A program made the position numbers and the translations under genes. 64,000 bases of DNA from Evernia prunastri (lineage: Eukaryota; Ascomycota; Lecanoromycetes; Lecanorales; Parmeliaceae), in the NCBI GenBank assembly GCA_003184365.1, contig NKYR01000064.1, forward strand, positions 1-64,000, written 5' to 3'. This document shows, in pieces, positions 1 to 11,244 of the stretch. Positions within the stretch are counted from its first letter, which is position 1; each line of letters starts with the position of its first letter. Under the pieces are notes generated by a model. It did not search any database. It had not been told where the DNA came from and worked only from the letters and a program-made list of their open reading frames with translations.

Positions 1-68
1 AGGAACTCCCTGATTAGTAAAGTAGTTTACTAGATAGGCGTATTAAGCAATCAATCAATCAATCAATC
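1..68 (+). mobile_element. 3' end and (AATC)n tail of a LINE copy
   Basis: The first bases end in five AATC-type repeats, preceded by a stretch (tagataggcgtattaagc) that closely resembles the 3' end of the intact LINE copy ending at 4271 (tagcataggcgtataaaac followed by the same tetranucleotide repeat). This is read as the 3' terminus of another copy of the same non-LTR family; the rest of it lies left of the window. The shared end plus repeat tail is seen directly. Family assignment rests on the neighbour copy. Confidence 0.6.
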
Positions 69-1814
69 AAAAGATTCGAAAAGATTTATTATTATTAAGC
101 TTATTTCTTATCTCTTTATAAGATAATAATATAATTTTATTCGCGTTATCGTCGCTCTTTTATTTTTTATCGCTTATTTTTCAAATTAACTTTATTATTT
201 TCTTTCAAAACGCGTTAAATTCTTTTAAATCGTCTTAATTATTTATTAATAATCTATCTACTTTAAATTCTTTAAAAGATCTCTTTTAAGACGTATTAGA
301 CGCGCTCTTTAACGATATAAATCTTTATAATACATTTCGAACGCTTTCTTTCGATCTCGATAATAAATTATTTTAATCTTTAAAAAAATTATAAAAACTT
401 ATCGCGCGATATTTTTATACGATAAAGTCGAAGCGTTATTATTTAAATTTAATAAATAATTCTTGTATTAAATATATAACGCTGAAATAAAAGAATAAAA
501 TAGAAGAATAATATTATAATAAGAATAAAATCGAGATTAATACGTTTGAAACGACGTATAAGAATAATATTTATATCGACGAATTAAGTTATAATTACGT
601 TTAGAGTGAAACGAGTATAAATAAACTCATTTATTTAAACGAAAATGTAATTAATAAAATATTATACTTTATTATACGTATACGTGAAATAATCGCTCTC
701 ACTCTCGATTTCAAAAAAATTCGTTAATATAATATTAATATAATAACGTCGTTTTAATAATTTTATAACAAGTTATGATTAATTATTCGATCGTTTTTTA
801 TACGTGTAAAATTTAAAAAGCGATTACTATTTATATATTCGCGTTAACGTCTTTAAAGAATAAAAGATCGATATTTAAATAAATCTATATAGTAAATAAT
901 AATTAAAAATAGACTATATATCGATATTATCTTCTTTCGACGATTCTTTTAATATTAAATTAATATATATATAATATCACTAAATATAAATTTTTATAAG
1001 CATATTAAGAAATCGCTATATCATAAAATTATTAAATATTTAAAATAAATTAATTCTTATATCGTAGCTCTTAAAATAATAAGCGAGAGATTAATTAACG
1101 ATAATAATCTACGAGACTATAGATTACTTTATAAGAATCTTCGTTATTATAATTCACAAATTTATAACCATTTTACTTCGAACGAGATCGCTATCGTTTA
1201 AAAAAACGATATTAATAATCTTTTAGATATATTTAAAATAAAAAATATTTTAATAAAGATTAAAAGTAATAAGAGATATAAAGTATCGTATTAATATTTC
1301 GCTTATATATTTTTACGTTATTCTCTTATCTTTTTATATAACGAATTTTTATAATATAATGTCATTTCGAATATAAGTAAAACTTATACTTTCGATAATA
1401 ATCTTTATATCTCGCGTAGTAGATCTAAATAAGCTTCTCGACGAATTCGAGAGTCGCTTATTAAACGAGATAATTATAAATAAATAATTTAAGTCTTATT
1501 TTATAGATACGCGATATCTATATTTCTTTTAATCGATTATATCGTTAATATCATATAGATATTAAATATAAATTCGATTTCGTAAATTTAATCGCGTTCT
1601 ATATTACGAACGATTATTATAATACTTCGTTTACAATATATATATAATAATTAAAAATAATAATCTTTATTAAATAAAGATGAATTAAAAGATTATTTAT
1701 TTTAATACGTATTAAGCAGTCGTCGATATTGAAATTAACGAAGTTATTATAAATACTTAACTCGATAAATAGCGAGTTATTATTTCTTTTATACATTATA
1801 AAGATTTAAGATTT
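69..1814. other. RIP-bleached A+T-rich DNA upstream of Helitron Rep
   Basis: Almost all non-A/T bases left are in CG dinucleotides and no long reading frame survives, as expected after repeat-induced point mutation (C to T, favouring CpA). The position directly upstream of the Rep homology at 1815 suggests that at least part is the mutated N-terminal part of the same Helitron, but I could not align it because the fresher copy at 43.4-44.75 kb does not extend this far. Confidence 0.6.
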
Positions 1815-3571
1815 ATAAAATAATTCTATCAAGATATTATTACTCTATCTACGAGATTCGATCGATTAAATCTCTTTATTATTTTTATCTATAATTCGAA
1901 TTAAAAGAAGATTTAAAAAAATCTTCTACTAGATAAACGAGCGGTCGATTATTCAAATCTAATCGTGGAAATATTTAAATTAAAATTAAAATTCAGAATT
2001 CTACTGAATAATATTCTAAGAAAGAAGATATTTAATAAATGCTTATATTCTTTCGTAAAGATAACTTATATATCTTTATCAATCTTTTTTTTATAACTTA
2101 ACGATATATTAATTAAATAATTAGAATAGATTATTCTTTTATCATTTAGAGATCTTTCTAATACGATCTAAAATTTCGAACGTTATAATTTATATCTATA
2201 AATTTTATAATATCGTTAATTTTTTTCTTTCTCACTAAAAGCGAAGTACGATCGATGTTAATTCTAATCTTAACTTCTTTTATATTTATTTAAATCGAAT
2301 ATTAACGTATATTTACACGATAGAATTTCAAAAACGCGATCTTTTATATATATATATTCTTATTATATTATATTCTAAAAATTGATTCTTTATCGTCGCT
2401 AAGATAAACGTTATTATTAATGCTGAAATTTTTAACGAACGTCTATATCTTAATTTATATATTATCGTTACGTGATATATACTTTATAATAATTACAGTT
2501 ATTATAATATTAATAAAATAGATATCATTTCATTATATTAAGATTTTAATAAGAATATATATAATAAGAAATTTTCAAAGAACTTTTACGATTATATCGT
2601 CTTTGAATTAGACTTTAAATATTTCAAATATCGTCGACGTAGATCTACTACGATTTTAGAGAATAACTTTAAATAAAATTGCTAAGTGATATTATATAAT
2701 CTTTATTTATTGATTAAATATAATATTTACATTAATGTAAAGATTTACGTTAACGTTAAAGTATATAAATATATCTTTAAATACGTTTTTAAGAATAGCG
2801 ATCGAATTAGTTTATAAATAGTATTTAAAGATTAATAGAGTATAGACGCGATAGAATTAAATTTAATAAACGAGATTTAAGAATATAAAGACGCACGATA
2901 AATAAGTTTTATAAAAATCTATTAAAGAATATTTGAATTCAAATTATATAATCATAATTCTTTTATAAAATATTTAATAATTTATTTTTTCAATCGATAG
3001 AAAATTAAATATAACGATAATTTCGATCTCGCTAACGTTTTAAGCGAATAAAAAGATCGTCGAATTAGATTAATAATCTTCTTTAAGTTTAATTAAGCGC
3101 GTTATAATTAAAACGATATAATAAATCTTCTTTATTTTAATATATCAAACGATTAAATATAAAATTATTAAGATAAATAAATCGTTCGTAAGAGAGAAAG
3201 AGATATTATCGTTTATATATATTATATTAATTCGAATATAAACGAGTTATTTTATCTGCGATATCTTCTATTAAATATATTAAATCTTAAATCGTTTAAA
3301 GATTTACGAATAATAGATAATAATATTTTATTTATTTATTATAATGCATATATAGCGAGAGATCTACTATAAAATAACGTCGAATAAAATTAAATTTTAA
3401 AAAAAGTAGATATTTGATAGAGCGAACGATACTTACGAAGTCTATTCGTTATAATTCTACTTAATTATAATTTTAACGATTTATTGAATTCATATCGAGC
3501 GAGATATATAATTTACTTTTTTTTATATATATAATTAAATATATAATTAAATAAAAAGAATATCGCGCTAT

Positions 3572-4014
3572 CTGCCCAGGCAGGGAACTTATATGACGGC
3601 AGGTTCGACCACCACAAGATGCTGAGGAAGGCTGAGAGCTCGGTCGCTGTCCAAATGAGAAGCGGCAAAATCGGGCTTAACGCATTCCTCAACAGGATAA
3701 GGGTTCCAGGTATCGACTCCGACTGCAGGTGCGGATGGAGAAGACAAGATGTCAAGCATATCCTCCTCTTCTGTCCGAGATCGCGGGAGGATAAACCACG
3801 GCTACTTGCGGAGGCGGGTACCAGGGACTTCCAGACAATGCTGACCACGACCAAAGGGATCCGGGTAGCGGCAAGGTGGATGGTTAACTCCGGCTGGTTA
3901 AACAGCTTCGAGTTGGCCAGCGAACAACTCCAACGGTCAAGACTACCCCTCGGGGTAGAGGAGACCATTAAGCCCAAAAAGGGCGCACGAAGAAGCGATC
4001 GTACCCGCCTCTAG
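3572..4014 (+). pseudogene. C-terminal fragment of LINE ORF2 (post-reverse-transcriptase region)
   Basis: The frame reads through from the insertion point, so the real protein began upstream and the fragment has no own start. It shows the conserved tail of Tad-type LINE polyproteins: a segment around RKAESS, then RTGK-like RSGKIGLNAFL, then a CCHC-type knuckle (C-x-C-x8-H-x4-C: CRCGWRRQDVKHILLFC). This region follows the RNase H/RT part in the family. It lacks RT and endonuclease and so is inactive. Family assignment is by motif recognition. Confidence 0.75.
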
Positions 4015-4271
4015 AGGCGGGGGCGATCAGAGATACAAAAGTCAGAGAATAGAAGAGTCGGCGCAAAGAAGTAGAGAGATGTGCGGTGGTGTAATAGGGC
4101 TCCTAAGGAGCACAGCAGAAGGGAGAGCGTACTGTTTAGTTGAAGTTTTTGTCCAGAGGTTCGCCCTCAGGTTTCTTCAACGCCCAGCCGTAAAGCTGGT
4201 TCAGCGTTAATGTTACCCTCATTAGCTTACATCAAGTAGCTAGCATAGGCGTATAAAACAATCAATCAATC
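3572..4271 (+). mobile_element. 5'-truncated LINE (Tad-like non-LTR element)
   Basis: This 700-bp island of normal base composition sits in extremely A+T-rich DNA. It carries an open frame from its first base to a stop at 4012-4014, followed by about 250 bp of 3' untranslated sequence and an (AATC)n tail. It was truncated at the 5' end on insertion, as is common for LINEs. It is not RIP-mutated although its surroundings are, so it landed after the host Helitron was mutated. Confidence 0.85.
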
Positions 4272-4284
4272 AATATCGCGCTAT

Positions 4285-6069
4285 TAATATAATAAAATAT
4301 TACGAACTTTTTGAATATAATATTCTAATATTTTAGACTTAAAACGCTTTCGCTAAGCGTATTTAATCTTTTTTTTATTCGTAAAATAATTCGCTAAGTC
4401 GCTTTCTCACATCTTATCTCTATTTATATTTTTAAAATCTTTCTAAATTAATTAATTCTTATATTTAAATTATCGAACGATTATATTTATATTCTTTAAA
4501 TTAATTATTAAGATCTTTCTCTATCGAACGATACGAAAATTAAATAAATTATCATCGAGAACTTCTATTTTTATTTGATTAAAACTCGTTTAAAAAAAAT
4601 TAATTCGACGAAAGATATACGTCTTAGCGATTTTAATCTATTAGAATATTTATAATAGTATAATTAATATTATAATAATAATCGCAATCGACTTTTACGC
4701 GAAGAACTCGATTATCGAATCGATAATTAAAACGAGATACTTAATAACGATCAAATAATAGCTGCTGACGTTATTTAAAACTTGATTATTAATTTTATTA
4801 ATCAATTCTTCTTTTTTAATAATTATAAGAATATTAATAAAATTATAATTTAAAATATTATGTTACGAAGAATTCGAAGTGACTTTAAAATAATTATAGT
4901 AATAATTTCATTCGATATTATTTTTATTCTTCTTTAAGACGATCGTATTGTTTACTCTCGCTTTAAAATTTCTTTAAATACTACTACTTAATTCGTCTAT
5001 AATATAATAATTAATTCTAATCTCGCTGAATTATTTCGTGTAATAAAGCTTATTTTTTAAATCGAGATTTTTATATAAAATCGTCACGATATCGAGATCG
5101 TTAATCGTATATTTTAAAATATTCGAAATAATATTAATTCTTTTAATGAAATCGTTATATGCTTTTGCGAAATTTTTTATTAAGTGCTTTCGATTATTAA
5201 GAGCGTCGAATTAAATCGTATTATTCTAATTATTTTTAGAGCGTTACGTCTTTAAAATCATATTCAAATTCTTAAATTAACGAAAAATATACGACTTCGC
5301 AATCTAAATTTAATCGATTAAGATCGAATTAACGTAAAAGAATTCGCTCGAAACTTATTAAATATAAGTAATAAAATCGCTATAAGCATCGTTAAAGAAT
5401 ATATCATTAATTAATTCATCGAATAACTAGCAGAAGACTTCGTTATTATATTAATTAATATTATCTATAATAATATCGATTTATATCGCTCGACTAAATT
5501 TTACACGTTTAAAGCGATTCTTTATATTTTTAATAAAAACGTCGTTCGATTTAATACTTAAATATTTAAAAAAAAATTTAAGACGGAGATCGTTTATTAA
5601 AGTCGCGATTAAGTCGTTAATAAAGAAAATAACTTTCTTCTTTCTATCGAAATAATAAATATCTTCGAACTTATCGCTTTTTTATCGCATTATTTAAAGT
5701 TAAAATAAAACTATATAATTATGCTACTAAGAAATTTGAAATAGATAATAAATTCATATAATAATATACGTCTATAAGTTAAGCAAATTAAAATAAAAAT
5801 ACTTAATTATCGTATTTTCGAAGACGAATATAACGATAAACGTTATTATATATCGCGTATTTTATTATTATTATCGAATTCAAATAATCTATATACTTTC
5901 TTTCGACGAATTTAGTACTCTATTCGTCTAACGTTTAATATAATTATTAATAAATCTTAAGAATAATCGTTACAATACGTCGATTTGAGTCTCTATTCGA
6001 AGATTTTCGCGTACGATTAATTATATATAATCTTAAATAGAGTTATCAACAAGAATAAGCTAATTATTA
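4285..6069 (+). pseudogene. RIP-destroyed Helitron helicase region
   Basis: This is the continuation of the split Helitron after the LINE. By position it should be the Rep/helicase coding part, but nearly every C outside CG is gone and the frames are full of stops. I recognise no individual motif here; the assignment comes from being bracketed by aligned Helitron blocks ending near 2840 and restarting at 6070. Confidence 0.5.
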
Positions 6070-6350
6070 TGACCGTAAAGAATCTATCGAGAAAGTAATC
6101 GAATTAATCGACGAGATATATTAGAAATAAGATAATTAAGTAAGTTTTTCTATCGACGACGAGTTTATAGTAGTGAAATTAGACGAATATCGTATAGAAG
6201 GCAAATAGACAAATAGATAAATAGATAGAAATCGTATAGTAGACATTGTAGACGATTGCCGCATAGATCGCAATTAGAGTTTAATTTCACAGAACTAACT
6301 ACATTTCGATATAGCGCCATGAATTTAATTTATATACCTATATTTATTAT

Positions 6351-7470
6351 ATATATATGAAATTTAAAACATATCGCGAAGATAAGTAATATTTACTCAA
6401 ATCGCTCTTTATTCTTAATCGCTATTAATTAAATAACTTAATTAATTTTATTACTTCGCTTTCGATATATTCTCGATATAAACACTCTTATTAATATATT
6501 AGAATTATTATTAATCCATTATCAAAAAAAAAGAAAGGGGGTTTTCTTTTTAACTTTTTTAAAGTAGAGACGATCATATAAGTCTTTATCGAATAAATTT
6601 AAAGAAAAAAGAGATATTTATCTATTATCATCTTCGATCGAAATATATAATTTATAGTATATTTTTAAAGAAGTTTATACGAAAGAGTTAAGACGAAATT
6701 TAAACTCTTTATTATCTTTTATTTAAAAACGAATAAATAAACGAAAAATATAAACGTCGCACTTAAGCAGTACTTGAGAATATACGTTAATTATTATTAA
6801 GACGATTAAATCGACTAATTGTTAATAATTAAATTCGAAGTTAAATTTAATCATAGCGTCTTTATCGAAATCGCTTTTTTATTATTATTAAAGATTATAT
6901 ATCTCGCTTCGAAATAAAGTTTTTAACGTTATAAAAATAAAGCGTTAATTAGCGAATAAAGAAAAAGATTAAATTAGCGAATAACTTTATCGAGAAAATA
7001 AATCTATTTCGTTAACATTTACGCGAATAACTTAAATAATCTCGAACTTTATAAAAAAAGCAAGTCGATAGACGTTATCTTTTTATTTCGAAATTTAAAG
7101 TTGAAGATATAATTAATATTAAATAGTAAGACTATTCGTTTAAATAAGTCGTTAAATCACAAAAATTTAAGTTCTTTTTAAATTATCAAAGTATATATCT
7201 TAGAAGTGTTAGTAGTATTCGATATTAAATATTGACTATAAATTAAAGTATTATACGCGACAATAATGTAAACTATATAATAAGAACTACACATCGCTTT
7301 CTATAAATCGTATCGTTATTTTTAATAACGTGTTAATAATATTATAATAACATTGTAATGACGCATTAATGACGTATTAATAATGTATTAATAACGCATC
7401 AATGATATTAGGATAATGTATTAATGAGATTTTAATAAAATTACAATAGCGCATTAATAGAATTATAATA
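6351..7470. other. RIP-bleached A+T-rich DNA without recognisable genes
   Basis: Base composition is as in the preceding relic, with short frames only. From about 7325 to 7470 there is a degenerate run of roughly 10-13-bp units resembling taatgacgtat. Nothing else is identifiable. Confidence 0.5.
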
Positions 7471-7686
7471 ATATATGTCAAGGTTCAGCCTTAGTGAAGA
7501 GGTTTTCTAGTGCTTTCCGCCGGCCGCTAGGCCTAAAGAGTCACGGTTCAGCCTTAGTGAATAGGTTTTCTAGTGCTTTCCGCCGGCCGCTTGGCCTAAA
7601 GACCAATTTCATGCTGGGAGGCATGACCTATTCTACTACTTAAGGCCTTGGCGAAGGCGCGCCCAGGCTGGAACCATCACAATATA
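7471..7686. mobile_element. Un-mutated solo-LTR-like insertion with internal 63-bp tandem repeat
   Basis: A 206-bp G+C-rich island (7476-7681) starts TGTCAAGGTTC and ends GGAACCATCACA, giving imperfect inverted ends and a TG...CA border. It is flanked by atata on both sides (7471-7475 and 7682-7686), which may be a 5-bp target duplication but could arise by chance in such A+T-rich DNA. Inside, a 63-bp unit beginning at 7482 is repeated at 7545 with a few differences. A solo LTR or a small inverted-repeat element are both possible. Confidence 0.5.
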
Positions 7687-7769
7687 TTACTAACATTACA
7701 GTATTATATTTCGAATACTGTAAGATTACAATAGTATTAATTATTGAAATTTAGCTAAATACTATGCTA

Positions 7770-8790
7770 TAGACTATATAGTTCAGAAATCTCCGTCACT
7801 ATGAATTTGAATTTGAATTTCCATGGCATGGACATGAATATAGCCTATAGGTATGCTGAAATATCTCCTCATGGCTGTATGGCTGCATGACTGAACGGCT
7901 GCAATAGACCTGAGCATGGGCATAGATATGCTGAGATATTTCCCTATGGCTGCATAACTGCATGGCTAAACGGCTGCAATAGACATGAGCATGAGCAATA
8001 GGCATAGGCTTGGACTTGGGTATAGATATGCTGAGATGTCTCCGCATGGCTGCATAGCTGAATGACTGCAATAGGCATAGACATGAGCATGGGCAGTAAA
8101 CATAGGCTTGGGCTTGGGTATAGTGCTGAGATGTCTTCGCATAGCTGCATAGCTGAATAACTGTATGGGTATAAATAAGAGTATAGGTAAGACTGAGATA
8201 TCTCTATTGCTGTAATGACTGCAATAATTGCAATAACTACAATAACTAAATAACTGAATGATTGCAAAAAGTATAAGCGTGATTGAGATATCTTCGTGAC
8301 TGCAATAACTAAATAACTAAATAACTAAATAACTACAAAATGTATAAGCGTGACTAAGATATCTTCGCGACTATAATAACTACAATAACTGCAATGACTG
8401 AATAATTAAATAACTAAATAATTGCAAAAAGTATAAGCGTGACTAAAATATCTTTATAATTGCAATAACTTAAATAACTTAAATGATTAATGATTAAATA
8501 ATTGAATAATTGCAAAAAGTATAAGTATAAGTATAAATATAAGTATAAATATGAATATAGATATGCTAAGACATTTTCGTATAACTTTATAACTGTATAG
8601 CTAAATAATTACAATAACTATAAGACTTAATAGCGAAATAATCGAATAACTAAATGATTATAAAAAGTATAAACATAGAGTATATAGTATAAGCGTAATC
8701 GAGATATCTTTATAACTTTAGTGACTGTATAATTAAATAGCTATATAACGAAATAGTTATATAGAGTATAGATATAGATATAGATATAGA
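7770..8790. repeat. Minisatellite, about ten units of 70-140 bp, progressively RIP-mutated
   Basis: A landmark of the type gctgagatatctcc followed by gctgcat-type words recurs near 7855, 7930, 8030, 8125, 8192, 8281, 8351, 8441, 8558 and 8697. The left units keep many C and G bases; the right units become steadily more A+T-rich while keeping the same skeleton. Reading frames here are by-products of the repeat. A short related stretch lies at 42180-42360, beside an LTR. Confidence 0.75.
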
Positions 8791-9089
8791 TATATTATAT
8801 GAATATGTAACTTATTACGTCATTAACGATTTATTACAAGCGATAATTTATTATTACACTATCAAATATCGATTTTTTGAAAAGGTCTAACTAAGAAACA
8901 TTAATTATAAATATCGAAATTACTTAATTTCTCTAAGATAATAATTTCGTCTATAAATTAAAATTATTTACGTCTATAAGCAAAGTTTATTTCGTATTTT
9001 ATTTATAGTTTCTTTATCTAGATAATAGTAATTCGCTATTTGAATAAAGAATATTATCGTTATCGTCGTTAAAGATCGACGAAGAAGAC
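8791..9089. other. RIP-bleached A+T-rich DNA
   Basis: No gene, repeat unit or motif recognised between the minisatellite and the small LTR-like element. Confidence 0.5.
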
Positions 9090-9266
9090 GAAATTGTTAT
9101 GGGTTCATCAAGTTGGGTGTAATAAGCATAGAGATTTCTATGGAGAAATCTGGTCTTTTAGCATACATGCCAAGGCCTGCCAAGCCACTGTCTCCATCGT
9201 CTCCTTCGGTCTTGCCCAAGTGAGCCAAGCAATGCCTGGGCTGCAATCCATACCCATAACAGAAAT
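9090..9266. mobile_element. Solo LTR (or small TIR element), 167 bp, with 5-bp TSD
   Basis: The element spans 9095-9261. It begins TGTTATGGGT and ends ACCCATAACA, a perfect 10-bp inverted terminus with TG...CA borders. The pentamer gaaat precedes (9090-9094) and follows it (9262-9266), a 5-bp target-site duplication as made by LTR integrases. Composition is normal while both flanks are bleached, so it is a late arrival. No coding capacity. Confidence 0.7.
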
Positions 9267-10480
9267 ATAAGAAGTCGATAGTATTCTCGAATCAAAAATG
9301 GATGAGAAAAAAAAAGATTTATTGATAAATAAGAAAGAATATCTTATATACAAAATTAAGTACTTAAAATCAAAAGCTTATAATAATTCTTTATGATAAT
9401 CATTTATAAATGCAGTCGATAGCTTTAATCTTATCGTCGATTATTATCATTAATATTCTAAAAGTAAGAGTTTTTATTTTTCGTTTTAGAAGTTCTTCGA
9501 ATAAACTTTTCTTTTAATATTATTTATATATAACTATAACGACGTACGCGACGATCTCGAATTCGCATCGAAATACTAAGTTAAAACGTTTAAGAAAGTA
9601 TATCTGCTTACGTTTAAATATACGTCGCGTGTATTTTTATAAGAATATAAGTAATCGTCGTCAAAGCTTCGATTTTGAGAAGAGAGATAATGTTATAATT
9701 TTATAATATTCTTCTATATACTTAATAGATCGAATAGTCTATTTAGTTATTCTTTCGCACTGTAAAGATCTAATAGCATTAGTTTCTATTCGATCTAGTG
9801 TCTTAACGTATATATAATTCTTCTATCTCTACGCAGTTATATAATGATTTTATATAGATAGTATTTTATTTATACTATAATATAGCTTAATTCTTAAATT
9901 ATTTAGTCTCTATTATAAGATTATAATCTTTAGTTTTTTTTAAAATATTTATTCTATTATATTTAATTATAAAATTCGTTAAAAAAATATTATTAATATA
10001 TTAAAATTATAAAGTAGAATTAAGCTTAAATAGCTTAATTTAATATATATAATTAATATTAGTTTTAGAGTTACTTCGCTCTTTAATATAACGTATTCAA
10101 TTAATTTGCTAGATCTAGCTCGAACGCGCTCTTATAAAAACTTTAATATATTCGTTTTGTAATTTTAATTACTATATAATATCTTTAAACTTAAATAAGT
10201 TATAGAGCTCGATTCGCGCTCTTTAACGATATAAAACTCTTTTAAATTAACTTACTATTCATCGAGTGATATTCGACTACTTATTTTCCACTCTCAAGAG
10301 ACCCCGAAACTTTTTTCCCCGGTGGTCCAGAAATCAGCCTTCAAAATCCTCAGAACACTTCTCAAATTAAATTCGTGGGGCCTACACTTGTAATTCATAA
10401 AAAGAACGTTATAAATTATTAGATTTTAGAGATATTATGATCAGATATCGTATATAGTCTCAGATATATCGGCAGCTAGA
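9267..10480. other. RIP-bleached DNA grading into normal DNA at about 10.28 kb
   Basis: A+T-rich sequence without genes runs to roughly 10280, where composition changes abruptly to normal. This is the right edge of the first transposon block. Confidence 0.55.
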
Positions 10481-11244
10481 CGCCGCTATCGATACTCTTA
10501 GACACCCCTCCTCTGTCGTCAGCTCCCGGGGCCAGGGCATCTTGGGAAGAAAGTCCATCTATGGTGAATACACAGCGCATTTACTTGTAGTAAAGGCATA
10601 CCTAAGTAAATGGAGTAAGGTGAACGGTGTCGCGAGGTTTGATGGCTTTCAAATCGACTTCGCGCATGATCAACAGGCATCTAGAGATCTGTTCGCACGT
10701 TCGCAATGAATTGAATAAGTCGATTGTCATGCTAGATACTATGCGATTGAAGCTTGAAGCACAGGCATTCTGTTTGGGAGGGTTAGTTATGGGAGTAACA
10801 CGCGTCGGAGCAAGCTCCCGTGTGGGCTTGGGAGCATCAGTCGAGGGAGGCAAGATTGCCGGGACTAGCCGATTTCGAGGCCAGAGACTGGGGCACTCAC
10901 TTGTGCTTGCGACCACTTCGACGTGCCTAAACCGTTAGGGCCAAATGTAGTATTTTAGGCTGGCTGCGGGTGTCTTGGGCCCTTGGTTCTTGCACAATTG
11001 AAAGGTGCATAGCGCTGCTGTCTCGCTTAAGGCAGCGGGGATTGAGCAAGCAGGACGCCGTGCGATAGGGTAGATAAGCAGTTGCTAGGGCTCGGTCTTG
11101 GGCTCCCGGCTAACAATGAAAGTCCCTCTTAAGGGCACTTGGCCCCCCCAAAAGTTTCTTCCAAAAACATCCATCATCTCTGCTGAAACCCTTCACCCAC
11201 ACCTGCCTCTGTTTACCTTATAACACTCATCAAAAGCATTCATC
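10481..11244. other. Intergenic region upstream of the HMG-box gene
   Basis: Normal composition. Two overlapping opposite-strand frames of about 100 codons (10602-10938) have no recognisable domain and look like chance. A pyrimidine-rich stretch (around 11130-11244) just before the HMG gene start is probably its promoter/leader. Confidence 0.4.

Larger units (their letters stand above)
3559..4284 (+). repeat. 13-bp target-site duplication flanking the LINE
   Basis: The sequence aatatcgcgctat occurs at 3559-3571, immediately before the first base of the un-mutated insert, and again at 4272-4284, right after the AATC tail. A perfect 13-bp direct repeat at both edges is the hallmark of target-primed reverse transcription. 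It fixes the insert at 3572-4271. Confidence 0.9.
1815..6350 (+). mobile_element. RIP-degraded Helitron (relic), interrupted by a LINE
   Basis: Five blocks line up, base for base with mainly C/T and G/A changes, with the reverse complement of the fresher Helitron at 43.4-44.75 kb: 1815-2035 (Rep segment with the PDLFTTFTCNPNW motif), about 2036-2294 (an intron), 2384-2840 (Rep segment through the HINVEIC region), and 6070-6350 (3' end). Between 2840 and 6070 the bleached frame still echoes standard Helitron Rep/helicase text, e.g. WRIFEF near 2935. All frames are destroyed. The Rep/Pif1-helicase role is known for the family; this copy cannot encode protein. The LINE insertion at 3572-4271 splits it. 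Confidence 0.8.

Noticed and set aside
7799..8267. Overlapping minus-strand frames of 90-107 codons rich in S, Y and H
   Set aside because: They are the translation of the minisatellite units, with no domain and no independent coding signal.
10602..10938. Two opposite-strand frames of about 100 codons upstream of the HMG gene
   Set aside because: They overlap each other, have no known domain and no splice or start context that favours either.
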